In this document: piece by piece, positions 27,835-37,380 of the stretch | How positions within the stretch are numbered: position 1 is the stretch's first letter | How the letters are laid out: every line of letters starts with the position of its first letter | Assembly: GCF_030695125.1 (NCBI RefSeq) | Contig: NZ_JAUYTP010000036.1 | Span: 1-64,000 of the forward strand | Direction: 5' to 3' | Source: Allobosea sp. | GTDB taxonomy: Bacteria; Pseudomonadota; Alphaproteobacteria; Rhizobiales; Beijerinckiaceae | Length of the DNA: 64,000 nucleotides | Notes under the pieces: model-generated | Told to the model about the DNA's origin: nothing | Databases searched by the model: none | Seen by the model: the letters and a program-made list of their open reading frames with translations, nothing else | Program-made: the position numbers and the translations under genes

Positions 27835-28926
27835 GTGGATGTCGGGCTCTTCGATTTCGACCTCCCTGAAGACCGCATCGCGCTGAGGCCAGCCAGCCCG
27901 CGCGATGCGGCGCGTCTGCTCGTCGTCAGGCCGGACGCGGCACAGCCCTTCGAGGATCGCGGCATCCGCGACCTCGCGAGCCTGCTGCAGCCTGGCGACG
28001 CGCTCGTCCTCAACGATACCCGTGTGATCCCGTCGCGGCTCTATGGCCGCCGCTCCCGCGGCGAGGCATCGGCCCGCATCGAGATCATGCTGCACAAGCG
28101 CGAGGCGCCCGATTGCTGGCGCGCCTTTGCCAGGCCGGCCAAGAAGCTCGCGCTCGGCGACAGCGTGACCTTCGGCGATGCGTCGGAAGGCGCCGCCTGC
28201 GAACTCGGCCGCCTGCAGGCGGAGATCGTCGCCAAGGCCGAGGGCGGCGAGGTCGAATTGCGATTTGCGCTGTCGGGGCCCCATCTCGACGCAGCCATCG
28301 CCCGCCTCGGCGAATTGCCGCTGCCGCCCTATATCGCCGGCAAGCGCGCCACCGATGCAGCCGATGCGACCGACTACCAGACCATGCACGCCCGCGCCGA
28401 CGGGGCGGTGGCGGCGCCGACCGCCGGCTTGCATTTCACGCCGGAACTCGTTGCGGCGCTGGAGGCGCGTGGCGTGACGCGCCATCTGGTGACGCTGCAT
28501 GTCGGCGCCGGCACCTTCCTGCCCATGAAGGCAGACGACACGAACGATCACCGCATGCATGCCGAATGGGGCACGGTCTCGCCCGAAACGGCGGCCGCGC
28601 TGAACGCGGTGCGGGCGAGGGGCGGGCGCATCGTCGCGGTCGGCACCACCTCGCTGCGCCTCCTCGAAAGCGCGACGGACGCGAACGGCGTCATCGCGCC
28701 ATTTTCAGGCGACACCGCGATCTTCATCACGCCGGGCTATCGCTTCAGGGCGGTCGATCTGCTTTTGACGAATTTCCATCTGCCGCGATCGACGCTGTTC
28801 ATGCTCGTTTCGGCCTTCTGCGGGCTGGACGTGATGAAACGCGCCTATGCGCATGCCATCGCCGACCATTACCGCTTCTACTCCTATGGCGACGGCAGCC
28901 TGCTGCATCGGGCGAAGCAGCCCTAG
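27835..28926 (+). CDS. queA: S-adenosylmethionine:tRNA ribosyltransferase-isomerase
   Basis: A 363-aa enzyme that transfers and isomerises the ribosyl part of S-adenosylmethionine onto preQ1-modified tRNA, giving epoxyqueuosine. Family motifs are [14 protein letters not shown] at the N-terminus, [18 protein letters not shown], and [12 protein letters not shown] in the middle, with [18 protein letters not shown] near the end. GTG at 27835 is the start that gives the usual N-terminus. The tgt gene that often follows queA in this order is not present here. Confidence 0.95.
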   Translation: MDVGLFDFDLPEDRIALRPASPRDAARLLVVRPDAAQPFEDRGIRDLASLLQPGDALVLNDTRVIPSRLYGRRSRGEASARIEIMLHKREAPDCWRAFARPAKKLALGDSVTFGDASEGAACELGRLQAEIVAKAEGGEVELRFALSGPHLDAAIARLGELPLPPYIAGKRATDAADATDYQTMHARADGAVAAPTAGLHFTPELVAALEARGVTRHLVTLHVGAGTFLPMKADDTNDHRMHAEWGTVSPETAAALNAVRARGGRIVAVGTTSLRLLESATDANGVIAPFSGDTAIFITPGYRFRAVDLLLTNFHLPRSTLFMLVSAFCGLDVMKRAYAHAIADHYRFYSYGDGSLLHRAKQP

Positions 28927-28927
28927 C

Positions 28928-28958
28928 CATCGTTGCGGCGCTTGCGCCCGCAACGATG
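28928..28958 (+). terminator. Long perfect hairpin directly after queA
   Basis: CATCGTTGCGG and CCGCAACGATG are fully complementary over 11 bases, with a CGCTTGCGC loop. It begins two bases after the queA stop. No U-tract follows, so it is a weak intrinsic terminator candidate or an mRNA 3'-end stabiliser. Confidence 0.45.
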
Positions 28959-29057
28959 ATGAGCCGAGCGCTGCGCGGCGCGACAATGCGTGTTCCGGCT
29001 CGCCTTTGCCCGGCGAAAATGCTACCCGGCACGAACGAACAGGAAGTCTGACGGACC

Positions 29058-29720
29058 ATGGCCGATATTTTCCGCGAGATCGACGAGGAGGTCCGCCGCG
29101 ACAAGGCGGCGGAGCTCTGGAAGAAATATGGCTGGCTCGTCACCGGCCTCGCCGTTCTGGCGGTCGCAGCGGTCGCTGGCTGGCAGTTCTGGCTGCATCG
29201 CGAGCAGCAGGCCTCGCAGGTGGTCGGTGCCCGTCTGGAAGCCGCGCTCAAATCCTCGCGGGACGGCAATGGCGCGGAAGCCGAGGCGATCCTGGGCGAA
29301 CTCGCCGCGAGCGCCCCGGCTGGCTATCGCCAGATCGCGCGGTTCCGCCTGGCGGCCGAGACCGCCAAGCGCGACGCCGCCGCGGGCGCGACCGCCTTCG
29401 ACGCCCTCGCCAATGATGGCGCGCTGACCCCGCTCTATCGTGACCTGGCGCGCCTGCGCGCCGGCATGCTGCGCGTCGACCTCGTGCCCTATCCCGAGTT
29501 GAAGGCTGCTCTGGAGCCGCTGGTGACGCCGCAGGGGTCCTGGCGCCACTCGGCCCGCGAATTCCTCGGCATCGCCGCGCTGAAGGCCAACCTGTTCGAA
29601 GATGCCGGCCGCTGGTTCGACGCCATCGTTACCGATCCGCAATCGCCGGCCGTGCTGCGCCAGAGGACCGAACTCTACCTGGCGCTGGTGCGCGGCGGCC
29701 CGGTCGAGACCAAGAACTGA
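29058..29720 (+). CDS. YfgM-like tetratricopeptide membrane protein
   Basis: A 220-aa protein with a short cytosolic start (FREIDEEVRRDKAAELWKKYG), one transmembrane helix at about residues 25-45, and a periplasmic helical-repeat domain. This is the layout of YfgM, the ancillary SecYEG partner implicated in periplasmic protein traffic. In many relatives bamB stands between this gene and der; here a palindromic repeat occupies the space. Start ATG 29058 follows GAAGTCTGACGGACC. Confidence 0.78.
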   Translation: MADIFREIDEEVRRDKAAELWKKYGWLVTGLAVLAVAAVAGWQFWLHREQQASQVVGARLEAALKSSRDGNGAEAEAILGELAASAPAGYRQIARFRLAAETAKRDAAAGATAFDALANDGALTPLYRDLARLRAGMLRVDLVPYPELKAALEPLVTPQGSWRHSAREFLGIAALKANLFEDAGRWFDAIVTDPQSPAVLRQRTELYLALVRGGPVETKN

Positions 29721-29751
29721 CGAATAAGAACTGAGCTTTATACAACGAACC

Positions 29752-29860
29752 TCATCCTGGGCGACCACAGGTCGACCCGGGATCCATGCCTGAGCCTCTT
29801 TCGAACAGCGTTCCGGCCTGAATCCGGATCGGCGCGGCTTTGCCGCTTGTCCGAAATGAC
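29752..29860. repeat. Intergenic palindromic repeat, copy 5
   Basis: Starts TCATCCTGGGCGACC and ends CTTGTCCGAAATGAC. The inner CCCGGGATCCATG is shared with other copies, but the terminal arms are less well matched than in other copies, so this one looks decayed. It lies between the YfgM-like gene and der. Confidence 0.7.
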
Positions 29861-29933
29861 GGTTCGTTTTTATCGTCTTGGTGGTTTGACCCCTGTCGGG
29901 CCGCCTCGGCGAAACAGGATTATCTGAACTGAC

Positions 29934-31355
29934 ATGACCGCCACCGTCGCCATCATCGGCCGCCCCAATGTCGGCAAGTCGACGCTGTTCAACCGGCTCG
30001 TCGGCAAGAAGCTCGCGCTCGTCGACGACCTGCCGGGCGTGACGCGCGACCGGCGCGAGGGTGAAGCCTCGCTCGGGCATCTGCGCTTCAAGATCGTCGA
30101 CACCGCCGGTCTGGAAGAGGCCGATCCGGCCTCGCTCGCCGGCCGCATGCGCGCCCAGACGCAGACCGCGATCGACGAGGCTGACGTCATCCTGTTCATG
30201 ATCGACGCCAGGCTCGGCCTGACGCCGATGGACCAGCCCTTTGCCGACCTGGTGCGAAAATCCGGCAAGCCCGTCATCCTGCTCGCCAACAAGGCCGAGG
30301 GACGGAAGGGGCTCGACGGCATCTTCGAATCCTACGCGCTGGGTCTGGGCGATCCCGTGCCGTTCTCGGCCGAGCATGGCGAGGGCACGTCGGACCTGCT
30401 GGAGGCGCTTGCGCCTTATGTCGATGTCGAGCCGGAGGAAGAGGAGCCCTTCGACGAGAGCTATGGCGACAAGAAATGGGTCGAGGCGCCTGCCGCCTTC
30501 GTCGACGAGGAGGCGGAGTACAACGACCCCAACAAGCCGCTGCGCGTCACCATCATCGGCCGCCCCAATGCGGGCAAGTCGACGCTGGTCAACCGCATGA
30601 TCGGCGAGGACCGCCTGCTGACGGGCCCCGAGGCCGGCATCACCCGCGACACCATCTCGGTCGACTACGAATGGCGCGGGCGCCCGGTGAAGCTGTTCGA
30701 CACGGCCGGCATGCGCAAGCGCGCCCGCATCGAGGAGAAGCTCGAGAAGATGTCGGTGCAGGATGCGCTGCGCGCCATCCGCTTCGCCGAGGTCGTCGTC
30801 GTGCTGCTCGACGCCACCATTCCCTTCGAGAAGCAGGACCTGACGCTGGTCGATTTCACCGAGCGCGAGGGCCGCACCGTCGTCATCGGCCTGAATAAAT
30901 GGGACCTCGTCGCCGACAAGAACGGCCTGCTCGCCGAGCTGAAGGAGAAGGCGACGCATCTGCTCGCACAGGTGCGCGGCGTGCCGATCATCCCGCTCTC
31001 GGGGCTGGCTGGCGAGGGCATCGACCGGCTGATGCAGGCCGTGTTCCAGGCCTATGACGTCTGGAATCGCCGCGTCTCGACGGCCAAGATCAACCGCTGG
31101 CTCGAAGGCGTGCTCTCGGCCCATCCGCCGCCAGCCGTGGCCGGCCGGCGCATCAAGATCCGCTACATGACGCAGGCTAAGGCGCGTCCGCCGACCTTCG
31201 CGCTGTTCGGCAACCAGCTCGACCATTTGCCGGTGTCCTACACCCGCTATCTGGTCAACAATCTGCGCGAGGCCTTCGAGCTGCCGGGAACGCCCGTCCG
31301 CCTGCACACGCGCGGCGGCGAGAACCCCTACGACAAGAACAAGCGCGCGGGGTGA
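29934..31355 (+). CDS. der: GTPase Der (EngA)
   Basis: A 473-aa essential GTPase for 50S ribosomal subunit assembly. Two tandem G domains are visible: GRPNVGKST at about residues 9-17 with DTAGLEE and NKAE, and GRPNAGKST at about 209-217 with DTAGMRK and NKWD. A C-terminal KH-like domain closes the protein. Length is normal. The start ATG gives [14 protein letters not shown], the normal N-terminus. Confidence 0.97.
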   Translation: MTATVAIIGRPNVGKSTLFNRLVGKKLALVDDLPGVTRDRREGEASLGHLRFKIVDTAGLEEADPASLAGRMRAQTQTAIDEADVILFMIDARLGLTPMDQPFADLVRKSGKPVILLANKAEGRKGLDGIFESYALGLGDPVPFSAEHGEGTSDLLEALAPYVDVEPEEEEPFDESYGDKKWVEAPAAFVDEEAEYNDPNKPLRVTIIGRPNAGKSTLVNRMIGEDRLLTGPEAGITRDTISVDYEWRGRPVKLFDTAGMRKRARIEEKLEKMSVQDALRAIRFAEVVVVLLDATIPFEKQDLTLVDFTEREGRTVVIGLNKWDLVADKNGLLAELKEKATHLLAQVRGVPIIPLSGLAGEGIDRLMQAVFQAYDVWNRRVSTAKINRWLEGVLSAHPPPAVAGRRIKIRYMTQAKARPPTFALFGNQLDHLPVSYTRYLVNNLREAFELPGTPVRLHTRGGENPYDKNKRAG

Positions 31356-31366
31356 CAACCCAGCGC

Positions 31367-31477
31367 GTCATTCTTGGGCGGAGCCCTCGGGTCCGATCTT
31401 CGATCGGCCCAAGGATAAACTCCACGCAGACCCGAGAATCTCCGGCAAGAGATGCTCGGGTCAAGCCCGAGCATGAC
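31367..31477. repeat. Intergenic palindromic repeat, copy 6
   Basis: Starts GTCATTCTTGGGC and ends GCCCGAGCATGAC. It contains the ATGCTCGGG / CCCGAGCAT hairpin of copies 2 and 3 plus an additional inserted palindrome TCCGATCTTCGATCGG. It lies between the convergent der and SDR genes. Confidence 0.75.
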
Positions 31478-31486
31478 GCCTGAGCC

Positions 31487-32227
31487 TCAGCCCGGCATCT
31501 GCGGCGTGAGCACCTTGCCCTGCGGGAAATCGAAGATCTTGCCGCTCTCGCTCCAGCCCGGCGAGGCGATCGCGACCAGATGCGGCGCCAGGTCCTCGGG
31601 CGTCTTCAGCGTCAGCGGGTCCTCGCCTGGCATCGCCTCGGCCCGCATCCGCGTGCGCAAGGCGCCAGGATTCACCATCATCACCTTGAGCGGAGTCGTC
31701 GCGGTTTCGGCGGCATAGGTGCGCCCCATCGCCTCGACCGCGGCCTTGGAGATCGAATAGGGCCCCCAATAGGCCAGGCATTTATGGGCGGCGCCCGAGG
31801 TCATCAGGATCACGCGGGCCGCGTCCGAGGCCTGCAGCGCCGGCTCGACCGATTTCAGCAGGCGCCAGTTGGCGGTGACGTTGGTGTCGAACACCTTGGC
31901 CCATTCCTTGGCCGAGGCATGGGTCAGCGGCGAGAGCGGGCCGAGGATGCCGGCATTGGCGAGCAGGATGTCGAGCTTGCCCCAGCGCTGCAGCAAAGCG
32001 GGGCCGAGCTTCTCGATCGCCGGCGCGTCGCCGAGATCGAGCGGAACCAGCGTAGCCGTGCCGCCGACTGAACGGATCTCGTCGTCGAGCTCTTCGAGTG
32101 CGCCGCTGGTGCGGGCGAGCGCGACGACATGGGCGCCGGCCTGTGCGAAGGCGAGCGAAGCCGCCCGCCCGATGCCGCGCGATGCGCCGGTGACGAGCGC
32201 GACGCGCCCGGAGAGAGGTTTGGTCAT
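31487..32227 (-). CDS. SDR family NAD(P)-dependent oxidoreductase
   Basis: A 246-aa short-chain dehydrogenase/reductase with an intact active site: TGASRGIG at residues 13-20, NAG at 91-93, Ser144, Tyr157 and Lys161 (YSISK). It commonly follows purF in Hyphomicrobiales; its substrate is unknown. Compared with the SDR near 1.8 kb it keeps the catalytic serine. It begins 158 bases after purF, with a palindromic repeat between. Confidence 0.9.
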   Translation of the reverse strand: MTKPLSGRVALVTGASRGIGRAASLAFAQAGAHVVALARTSGALEELDDEIRSVGGTATLVPLDLGDAPAIEKLGPALLQRWGKLDILLANAGILGPLSPLTHASAKEWAKVFDTNVTANWRLLKSVEPALQASDAARVILMTSGAAHKCLAYWGPYSISKAAVEAMGRTYAAETATTPLKVMMVNPGALRTRMRAEAMPGEDPLTLKTPEDLAPHLVAIASPGWSESGKIFDFPQGKVLTPQMPG

Positions 32228-32259
32228 CGGCTTTGCGATCTCGCTTGGTTCAACCGCGT

Positions 32260-32357
32260 GTCATCCCGGACAAGCCGCGTAGCGGCGCTGATCCGGGATC
32301 CATGCCTGAACCGTGCCGGCATGGATCCCGGGTCTCCCTTCGGTCGCCCGGGATGAC
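32260..32357. repeat. Intergenic palindromic repeat, copy 7
   Basis: Starts GTCATCCCGGACAAGC and ends GCCCGGGATGAC. Centre: GATCCGGGATCCATG with CATGGATCCCGG. It lies between purF and the SDR gene on the minus strand, where it would be transcribed as an mRNA hairpin. Confidence 0.8.
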
Positions 32358-32384
32358 CCGCATCATAGGGTAGGGGGTATCGGT

Positions 32385-33857
32385 TCAGCCGGCCTCGGCC
32401 AGGAGCGAGATCTGCTGCTTGGCGCTCTCGCCGATCACATCGGTCAGCGAGGTCGGATAATCGCCGGTGAAGCAGTGATCGGTGAACTGCGGCCGGACCG
32501 GATCGCGCCGCTCATGCCCCATCGCGCGATAGAGGCCGTCGACCGACAGGAAGGCGAGCGAATCGGCGCCGACGAACTGGCGCATCTCCTCCAGCGAGTG
32601 GGTCGCGGCGAGCAGCTTCTCGCGGTCGGGCGTATCGATGCCGTAATAGTCGGGATGGGTGATCGGCGGGGAGGAGATGCGGAAATGCACCTCCCGCGCC
32701 CCGGCCTCGCGCATCATCTTCACGATCTTGAACGAGGTCGTGCCGCGCACGATCGAATCATCGACCAGTACGATGCTCTTGCCCTCGACGACCGAGCGGT
32801 TGGCGGAGTGCTTCAGGCGCACGCCGAGTTCGCGGACCTTCTGCGTCGGCTCGATGAAGGTGCGCCCGACATAGTGGTTGCGGATGATGCCGAGTTCGAA
32901 GGGAATGCCGCTCGCCTGCGAGAAGCCGAGCGCGGCGGGCACGCCGGAATCGGGAACGGGCACGATGACGTCGGCATGGGCCGGAGCCTCGGCCGAGAGC
33001 TGAGCGCCCATCGCCTTGCGGCGCTCATAGATGCTGCGGCCCTTCACGATCGAATCGGGGCGGGCGAAATAGATGTATTCGAAGATGCAGGGCCGCTCGG
33101 GCGTCGCCGGGAACGGCTTGTGGCTCTCGATCCCGTGCTCCGAAATCACCACGACCTCGCCATTCTCGACCTCGCGAATGAACTTGGCGCCGATGATGTC
33201 GAGCGCGCAGGTCTCCGATGTCAGGATCGGCGCGCCGTCGAGCTCGCCCAGGACGAGGGGGCGGATGCCGAGCGGATCGCGCGCGCCGATCAGCTTCTTG
33301 TTGGTGATGCCGACGAAGGCATAGGCGCCCTCGATCTGCCGGATCGCCTCGACGAAACGCTCGATGAAGCGCGGCTTGCGGCTGCGCGCGACGAGATGCA
33401 GCAGCACCTCGGTGTCGGAGGTCGACTGGTAGATCGCGCCGTCGCGCACGAGATTGCGCCGCAGCGTCAGGCCATTGGTCAGGTTGCCGTTATGGGCGAC
33501 CGCAAAGCCACCGCCATGGAGTTCGGCGAAGAGCGGCTGGACGTTGCGCAGGATGGTCTCGCCCGTCGTCGAATAGCGGACATGGCCGACGGCCTGATTG
33601 CCCTTGAGCTTCTCGATCACCGACGCTTCGGAGAATGCGTCGCCGACGAGCCCGAGGCGGCGCTCCGAGTGAAAGCGCGCGCCGTCGAAGGTGACGATGC
33701 CCGCCGCCTCCTGGCCACGGTGCTGGAGCGCATGCAGGCCGAGCGCTGTCAGTGCGGCGGCGTCGGCATGGCCGAAGATGCCGAACACGCCGCATTCCTC
33801 CCGCAACCGATCGGCATAGGGGTCGAAAGCGGCCTCAGTCTCGGTCTTCGAGATCAT
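32385..33857 (-). CDS. purF: Amidophosphoribosyltransferase
   Basis: A 490-aa enzyme for the first step of purine synthesis, making 5-phosphoribosylamine from PRPP and glutamine. The N-terminal Ntn-hydrolase domain starts with EECGVFGIFGH; Cys22 becomes the catalytic N-terminus after removal of a 21-residue propeptide. The PRPP loop IVLVDDSIVRGTT is in the C-terminal half. The start was chosen at MISKTETEA because the upstream extension is not family-like. It lies downstream of cvpA, the classical cvpA-purF pair. Confidence 0.96.
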   Translation of the reverse strand: MISKTETEAAFDPYADRLREECGVFGIFGHADAAALTALGLHALQHRGQEAAGIVTFDGARFHSERRLGLVGDAFSEASVIEKLKGNQAVGHVRYSTTGETILRNVQPLFAELHGGGFAVAHNGNLTNGLTLRRNLVRDGAIYQSTSDTEVLLHLVARSRKPRFIERFVEAIRQIEGAYAFVGITNKKLIGARDPLGIRPLVLGELDGAPILTSETCALDIIGAKFIREVENGEVVVISEHGIESHKPFPATPERPCIFEYIYFARPDSIVKGRSIYERRKAMGAQLSAEAPAHADVIVPVPDSGVPAALGFSQASGIPFELGIIRNHYVGRTFIEPTQKVRELGVRLKHSANRSVVEGKSIVLVDDSIVRGTTSFKIVKMMREAGAREVHFRISSPPITHPDYYGIDTPDREKLLAATHSLEEMRQFVGADSLAFLSVDGLYRAMGHERRDPVRPQFTDHCFTGDYPTSLTDVIGESAKQQISLLAEAG

Positions 33858-33902
33858 CGTAAGGCTCCATGCGTCGCGGACGGGTCGGTCCTTACACGCC
33901 AA

Positions 33903-34586
33903 TTAGGGACGAGTCGGGGCGGGCGTCGTCGGGCGGGTGGCGTCGATGGCGCGCTGCAGCGCCTGGCGATCGGTGGCGTTGGGCACCTCGGTGCGGCGCT
34001 GGGGCTCAGTGCCCGGCGTCGCCGGCTGGCGCGGCTCCTCGGCGGGGGCCTCGGTCGGCTCGGCGCCGGTCTTGGGCTTCAGCAGGTTCTTGATGAAATC
34101 GGCGTTGACGTCCTGCGGCAGCATCGTCAGCAGCGAACGCCCGGTTTCTTCCAGCATCGGCTTTGCCTTGGCGTCCTTGGCCCAGGCCGGCATGTTCTTG
34201 TCGCCCATCAGCGCGGCGAAGAAGAGATAGCCGATCACCGCCAGCAGGACGCCGCGGCCGGCGCCGAAGACGAAGCCGAGCGTGCGGTCCAGCGCGCCGA
34301 TTCGCGAATCGAGCACGAAATCGGAAATCCGCGCGGTCAGCAGCGAAACGACGATCAGCGTCAGCAGGAAGAGGGAGGCGATCGAGGCGATCAGCGCGAT
34401 CGTCTCGTTGGGGATGTACTGCTTCAGGACCGGCAGGAGTTGCGGGTGGAACACCCAGGCCACGGCGGCGGCTGCCGCCCATGAGGCGATGGCGAGCACC
34501 TCGCGGGTCAGCCCGCGAACGGCCGCCAGCAAAGCCGAGATCAGAACCACGCCGATGACGACGAGATCGAGAATGGTCACAGGCAT
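33903..34586 (-). CDS. cvpA: CvpA family membrane protein
   Basis: A 227-aa inner-membrane protein with four predicted helices in residues 1-130 (LDLVVIGVVLISALLAAVRG is the first) and a Pro/Thr/Glu-rich C-terminal tail of about 60 residues. The family was named for colicin V production but is linked more broadly to envelope stress tolerance. It lies 46 bases upstream of purF, the widely conserved arrangement. Confidence 0.9.
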   Translation of the reverse strand: MPVTILDLVVIGVVLISALLAAVRGLTREVLAIASWAAAAAVAWVFHPQLLPVLKQYIPNETIALIASIASLFLLTLIVVSLLTARISDFVLDSRIGALDRTLGFVFGAGRGVLLAVIGYLFFAALMGDKNMPAWAKDAKAKPMLEETGRSLLTMLPQDVNADFIKNLLKPKTGAEPTEAPAEEPRQPATPGTEPQRRTEVPNATDRQALQRAIDATRPTTPAPTRP

Positions 34587-34692
34587 GGATGAGCCGCTTC
34601 GTTATGGTCTCGGAATGGCCTGCAACAGATGGGCTGGCCGCGTCGCGTTTGCTATACGCGCTCGCGCCCTCTGCGTCACTATTGCGACGATC

Positions 34693-36087
34693 TCAATTCT
34701 CACCCTTGCGCGGCGCCCGCGCGGCAATATCGGCAACGAGTTCCGTGACATGGCCAAAACGCCTGAGGTTCAGCCCGCTGCCGTCACCGGCATCGGCGCC
34801 GCCCGAGGGCATCAGGGCCGCCTCGAATCCGAGCTTTGAGGCTTCGCGCAGCCGTGCCGCCGCCACGGAAACCGGACGGATCGCCCCCGACAGCGCGATT
34901 TCACCGAAATAGACCGATTCGGGTGGCAGAATGGCGCCGGTCAGCGAGGAGACCAGCGCGGCGGCAACGGCAAGATCGGCGGCGGGCTCGTTCACCCGCA
35001 GGCCGCCGGCAACGTTGAGATAGACGTCGTGCTGTCCCAGCCGCAGCCCGCCATGCGTTTCGAGCACGGCGAGCACCATGGCCAGCCGGCTGTTGTCCCA
35101 ACCGACGACGGCGCGACGCGGCGTGCCCAGTGAGGTCGGCGCGACCAGCGCCTGGATCTCCACCAGCACAGGCCGCGTGCCCTCGACGCCTGCAAAGACG
35201 GCGGCGCCCGGCGCGGCCTGGTCGCGCCCGGCCAGGAACAGCGCCGAGGGGTTGGTGACCTCCGATAGGCCCATGCCCGTCATCTCGAACACGCCGATCT
35301 CGTCGGTCGCGCCGAAACGGTTCTTCTGGCCGCGCAAGATGCGGAAGGCATGCGCGCCTTCGCCCTCGAAGGAGAGCACGGCGTCGACCATGTGCTCGAC
35401 CACGCGCGGCCCGGCGATCTGCCCGTCCTTGGTGACATGGCCGACCAGGATCAGGCAGGCGCCGCTGGTCTTGGCGTAGCGGATCAGCGCCTGCGCCGAT
35501 CCGCGCACCTGCGTCACCGTTCCGGGCGCGCTCTCGACCTCGCCCGACCACATCGTCTGGATCGAATCGATCACCACCAGGGCAGGGCGGTTGCCCTGGC
35601 CGAGCGTGGCGATGATGTCCTCGACATTGGTTTCGGCCGCGAGTTCCACCGGCGCCTCGGCCAGACCCATCCGCTCGGCGCGTAAGCGGACCTGCCCGGT
35701 CGATTCCTCGCCCGAAACATAGACGACGCGCCGTCCCGACAGCGCGAGCGCCGCGCAGGCCTGCATCAGGAGGGTCGATTTGCCGATGCCGGGATTGCCG
35801 CCGATCAGCAGCACCGAGCCCGGTACGAAGCCGCCGCCGGTGACGCGGTCGAGTTCGCCGATGCCCGACACGATCCGCGGTGAATCCTGCGTGTCGCCCT
35901 TGAGGCTCTCGAGCGCGAAGACGCGGCCCCGCGCCTTGCCGCCGGCGCCGCGCGCACCGGTCACCGGTGCCGCCTGGGCCTCCTCCGACAGCGACGACCA
36001 GGTGCCGCAGGCGTCGCACTTGCCCTGCCAGCGATGATAGACCGCGCCGCATGCTTGGCAGGTATAGGTGGGGCCGCGCTTGGCCAT
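34693..36087 (-). CDS. radA: DNA repair protein RadA
   Basis: A 464-aa RecA-like ATPase that helps branch migration of recombination intermediates. The N-terminal zinc finger is CQACGAVYHRWQGKCDACG. Walker A is GGNPGIGKSTLL, the RadA-specific KNRFGATDEIG is present, and the C-terminal Lon-like domain includes LRVNEPAADLAVAAALVSS. The ATG giving MAKRGPTYTC is the family N-terminus. Confidence 0.96.
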   Translation of the reverse strand: MAKRGPTYTCQACGAVYHRWQGKCDACGTWSSLSEEAQAAPVTGARGAGGKARGRVFALESLKGDTQDSPRIVSGIGELDRVTGGGFVPGSVLLIGGNPGIGKSTLLMQACAALALSGRRVVYVSGEESTGQVRLRAERMGLAEAPVELAAETNVEDIIATLGQGNRPALVVIDSIQTMWSGEVESAPGTVTQVRGSAQALIRYAKTSGACLILVGHVTKDGQIAGPRVVEHMVDAVLSFEGEGAHAFRILRGQKNRFGATDEIGVFEMTGMGLSEVTNPSALFLAGRDQAAPGAAVFAGVEGTRPVLVEIQALVAPTSLGTPRRAVVGWDNSRLAMVLAVLETHGGLRLGQHDVYLNVAGGLRVNEPAADLAVAAALVSSLTGAILPPESVYFGEIALSGAIRPVSVAAARLREASKLGFEAALMPSGGADAGDGSGLNLRRFGHVTELVADIAARAPRKGEN

Positions 36088-36119
36088 TAGGCGATGGCCC
36101 CGCGCATCCATCTGCCGCC

Positions 36120-36224
36120 GTCATCCCGGACAAGCGGCGCAGCCGCGCAGCTCCTGGATCCATCGGAGGGCTCCGGAGCTCTACGATGGATCCCGGAGCT
36201 GCGCTTCGCTCCGTCCGGGATGAC
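36120..36224. repeat. Intergenic palindromic repeat, copy 8
   Basis: Starts GTCATCCCGGACAAGC and ends CCGTCCGGGATGAC. The inner arms TGGATCCATCGGAG and ACGATGGATCC are complementary. It lies between alr and radA on the minus strand. Confidence 0.8.
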
Positions 36225-36249
36225 GGCGCGGGTGACCAGAGCAGTCATC

Positions 36250-37380
36250 TCAAACCCCGACATAGCGCCGCGCATGGCGGCGGCCGAGGCTGGTCAGGAT
36301 CTCGTAGCCGATGGTCTTGGCCCCCGCGCCGACGACGTCCAGATCGAGCGGGCCGCCGATCAGCGTGACCGGGTCGCCCCGCTTCACCGACGCCGCGGGT
36401 AGGTCCGTGACGTCGAGAATGACCAGATCCATCGAGACCGTGCCGACGAAGGGGCACACCACGCCATCGACGATCGCGCTGCCGCCCGGGCTGGCGTCGG
36501 TGCCGCTCGCATTGCGCGGGTAGCCGTCGGCATAGCCGAGGCAGATCGTGGCGAGCCGGCTGTCGCGCCTGGCCGTCCACCGCCCATTATAGCCGACCTG
36601 CGAGCCGGCCCGGACGTCGCGCAGCTGCAGCACGCGCGAGGTCAGTCCGACGACCGGCCGCATCGGATTGGGCCGGCCAGGGGTCGGGTTGCCGCCATAG
36701 AGCGCATAGCCGGGACGCGTCAGCTGGTAGGACGGGCAGTCGCTCAGGAAATGCCCCGAGGAATTCTTCAGTGAGGCCGGGATGCCGGGGAAGGACGCGG
36801 CGATGGCGGAGAAGGCGGCCATCTGGCGCGCATTGGCCGGGTCCGCCTCGTCTTCAGAGGAGGCGAAATGGCTCATCACCAGCCCGATGCCGGCAGCATC
36901 GATTTCGGATCGCAGCGCCGCGATCGCGCCTGGGCCATCGCTCGCCGAGAGACCGAGGCGGTTTATCGCGGTGTCGAGATGCAGGGCCGCCGGCCTGACT
37001 GAAGCCCCGCTGGCGCGAAAGCCCGCCCATTCCCGCAACTCCTCGGCCGAACCGAGCACCGGCGACAGATCATGCGCGGCATAGCGTTCGCCGCTGCCGG
37101 GCAGCAGCCCGTTGAGGATGTAGATCGTGGCGTCGGGCGCTACGGCGCGGGCCCGGATGCCCTCGGAGAGATGCGCGACGAAGAAGCTCTTGCAGCCGGC
37201 GGCGGCGAGCGCGGTCACGGCCGGCTCGATGCCGAGTCCGTAGGCGTTCGCTTTGACAACGGCGGCGGCCTCCGTTCCCGCGCGGGCCTGGAGCGCGCGC
37301 CAGTTGGAAACGAGCGCCCCGAGGTCGATCGTCAGGATGGTGCCGCAGGTATCGGCGTCGGGCGTGTCGAAGGCGCTCAT
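36250..37380 (-). CDS. alr: Alanine racemase
   Basis: A 376-aa PLP enzyme making D-alanine for peptidoglycan. The PLP lysine is Lys43 in VVKANAYGLG. The TIM barrel continues with LTRPGYALYGGNP, and the C-terminal domain has the VGYNGRW segment where the catalytic tyrosine is expected. Its start overlaps the dnaB stop (ATGA), so it is translationally coupled to the replicative helicase gene. Confidence 0.95.
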   Translation of the reverse strand: MSAFDTPDADTCGTILTIDLGALVSNWRALQARAGTEAAAVVKANAYGLGIEPAVTALAAAGCKSFFVAHLSEGIRARAVAPDATIYILNGLLPGSGERYAAHDLSPVLGSAEELREWAGFRASGASVRPAALHLDTAINRLGLSASDGPGAIAALRSEIDAAGIGLVMSHFASSEDEADPANARQMAAFSAIAASFPGIPASLKNSSGHFLSDCPSYQLTRPGYALYGGNPTPGRPNPMRPVVGLTSRVLQLRDVRAGSQVGYNGRWTARRDSRLATICLGYADGYPRNASGTDASPGGSAIVDGVVCPFVGTVSMDLVILDVTDLPAASVKRGDPVTLIGGPLDLDVVGAGAKTIGYEILTSLGRRHARRYVGV

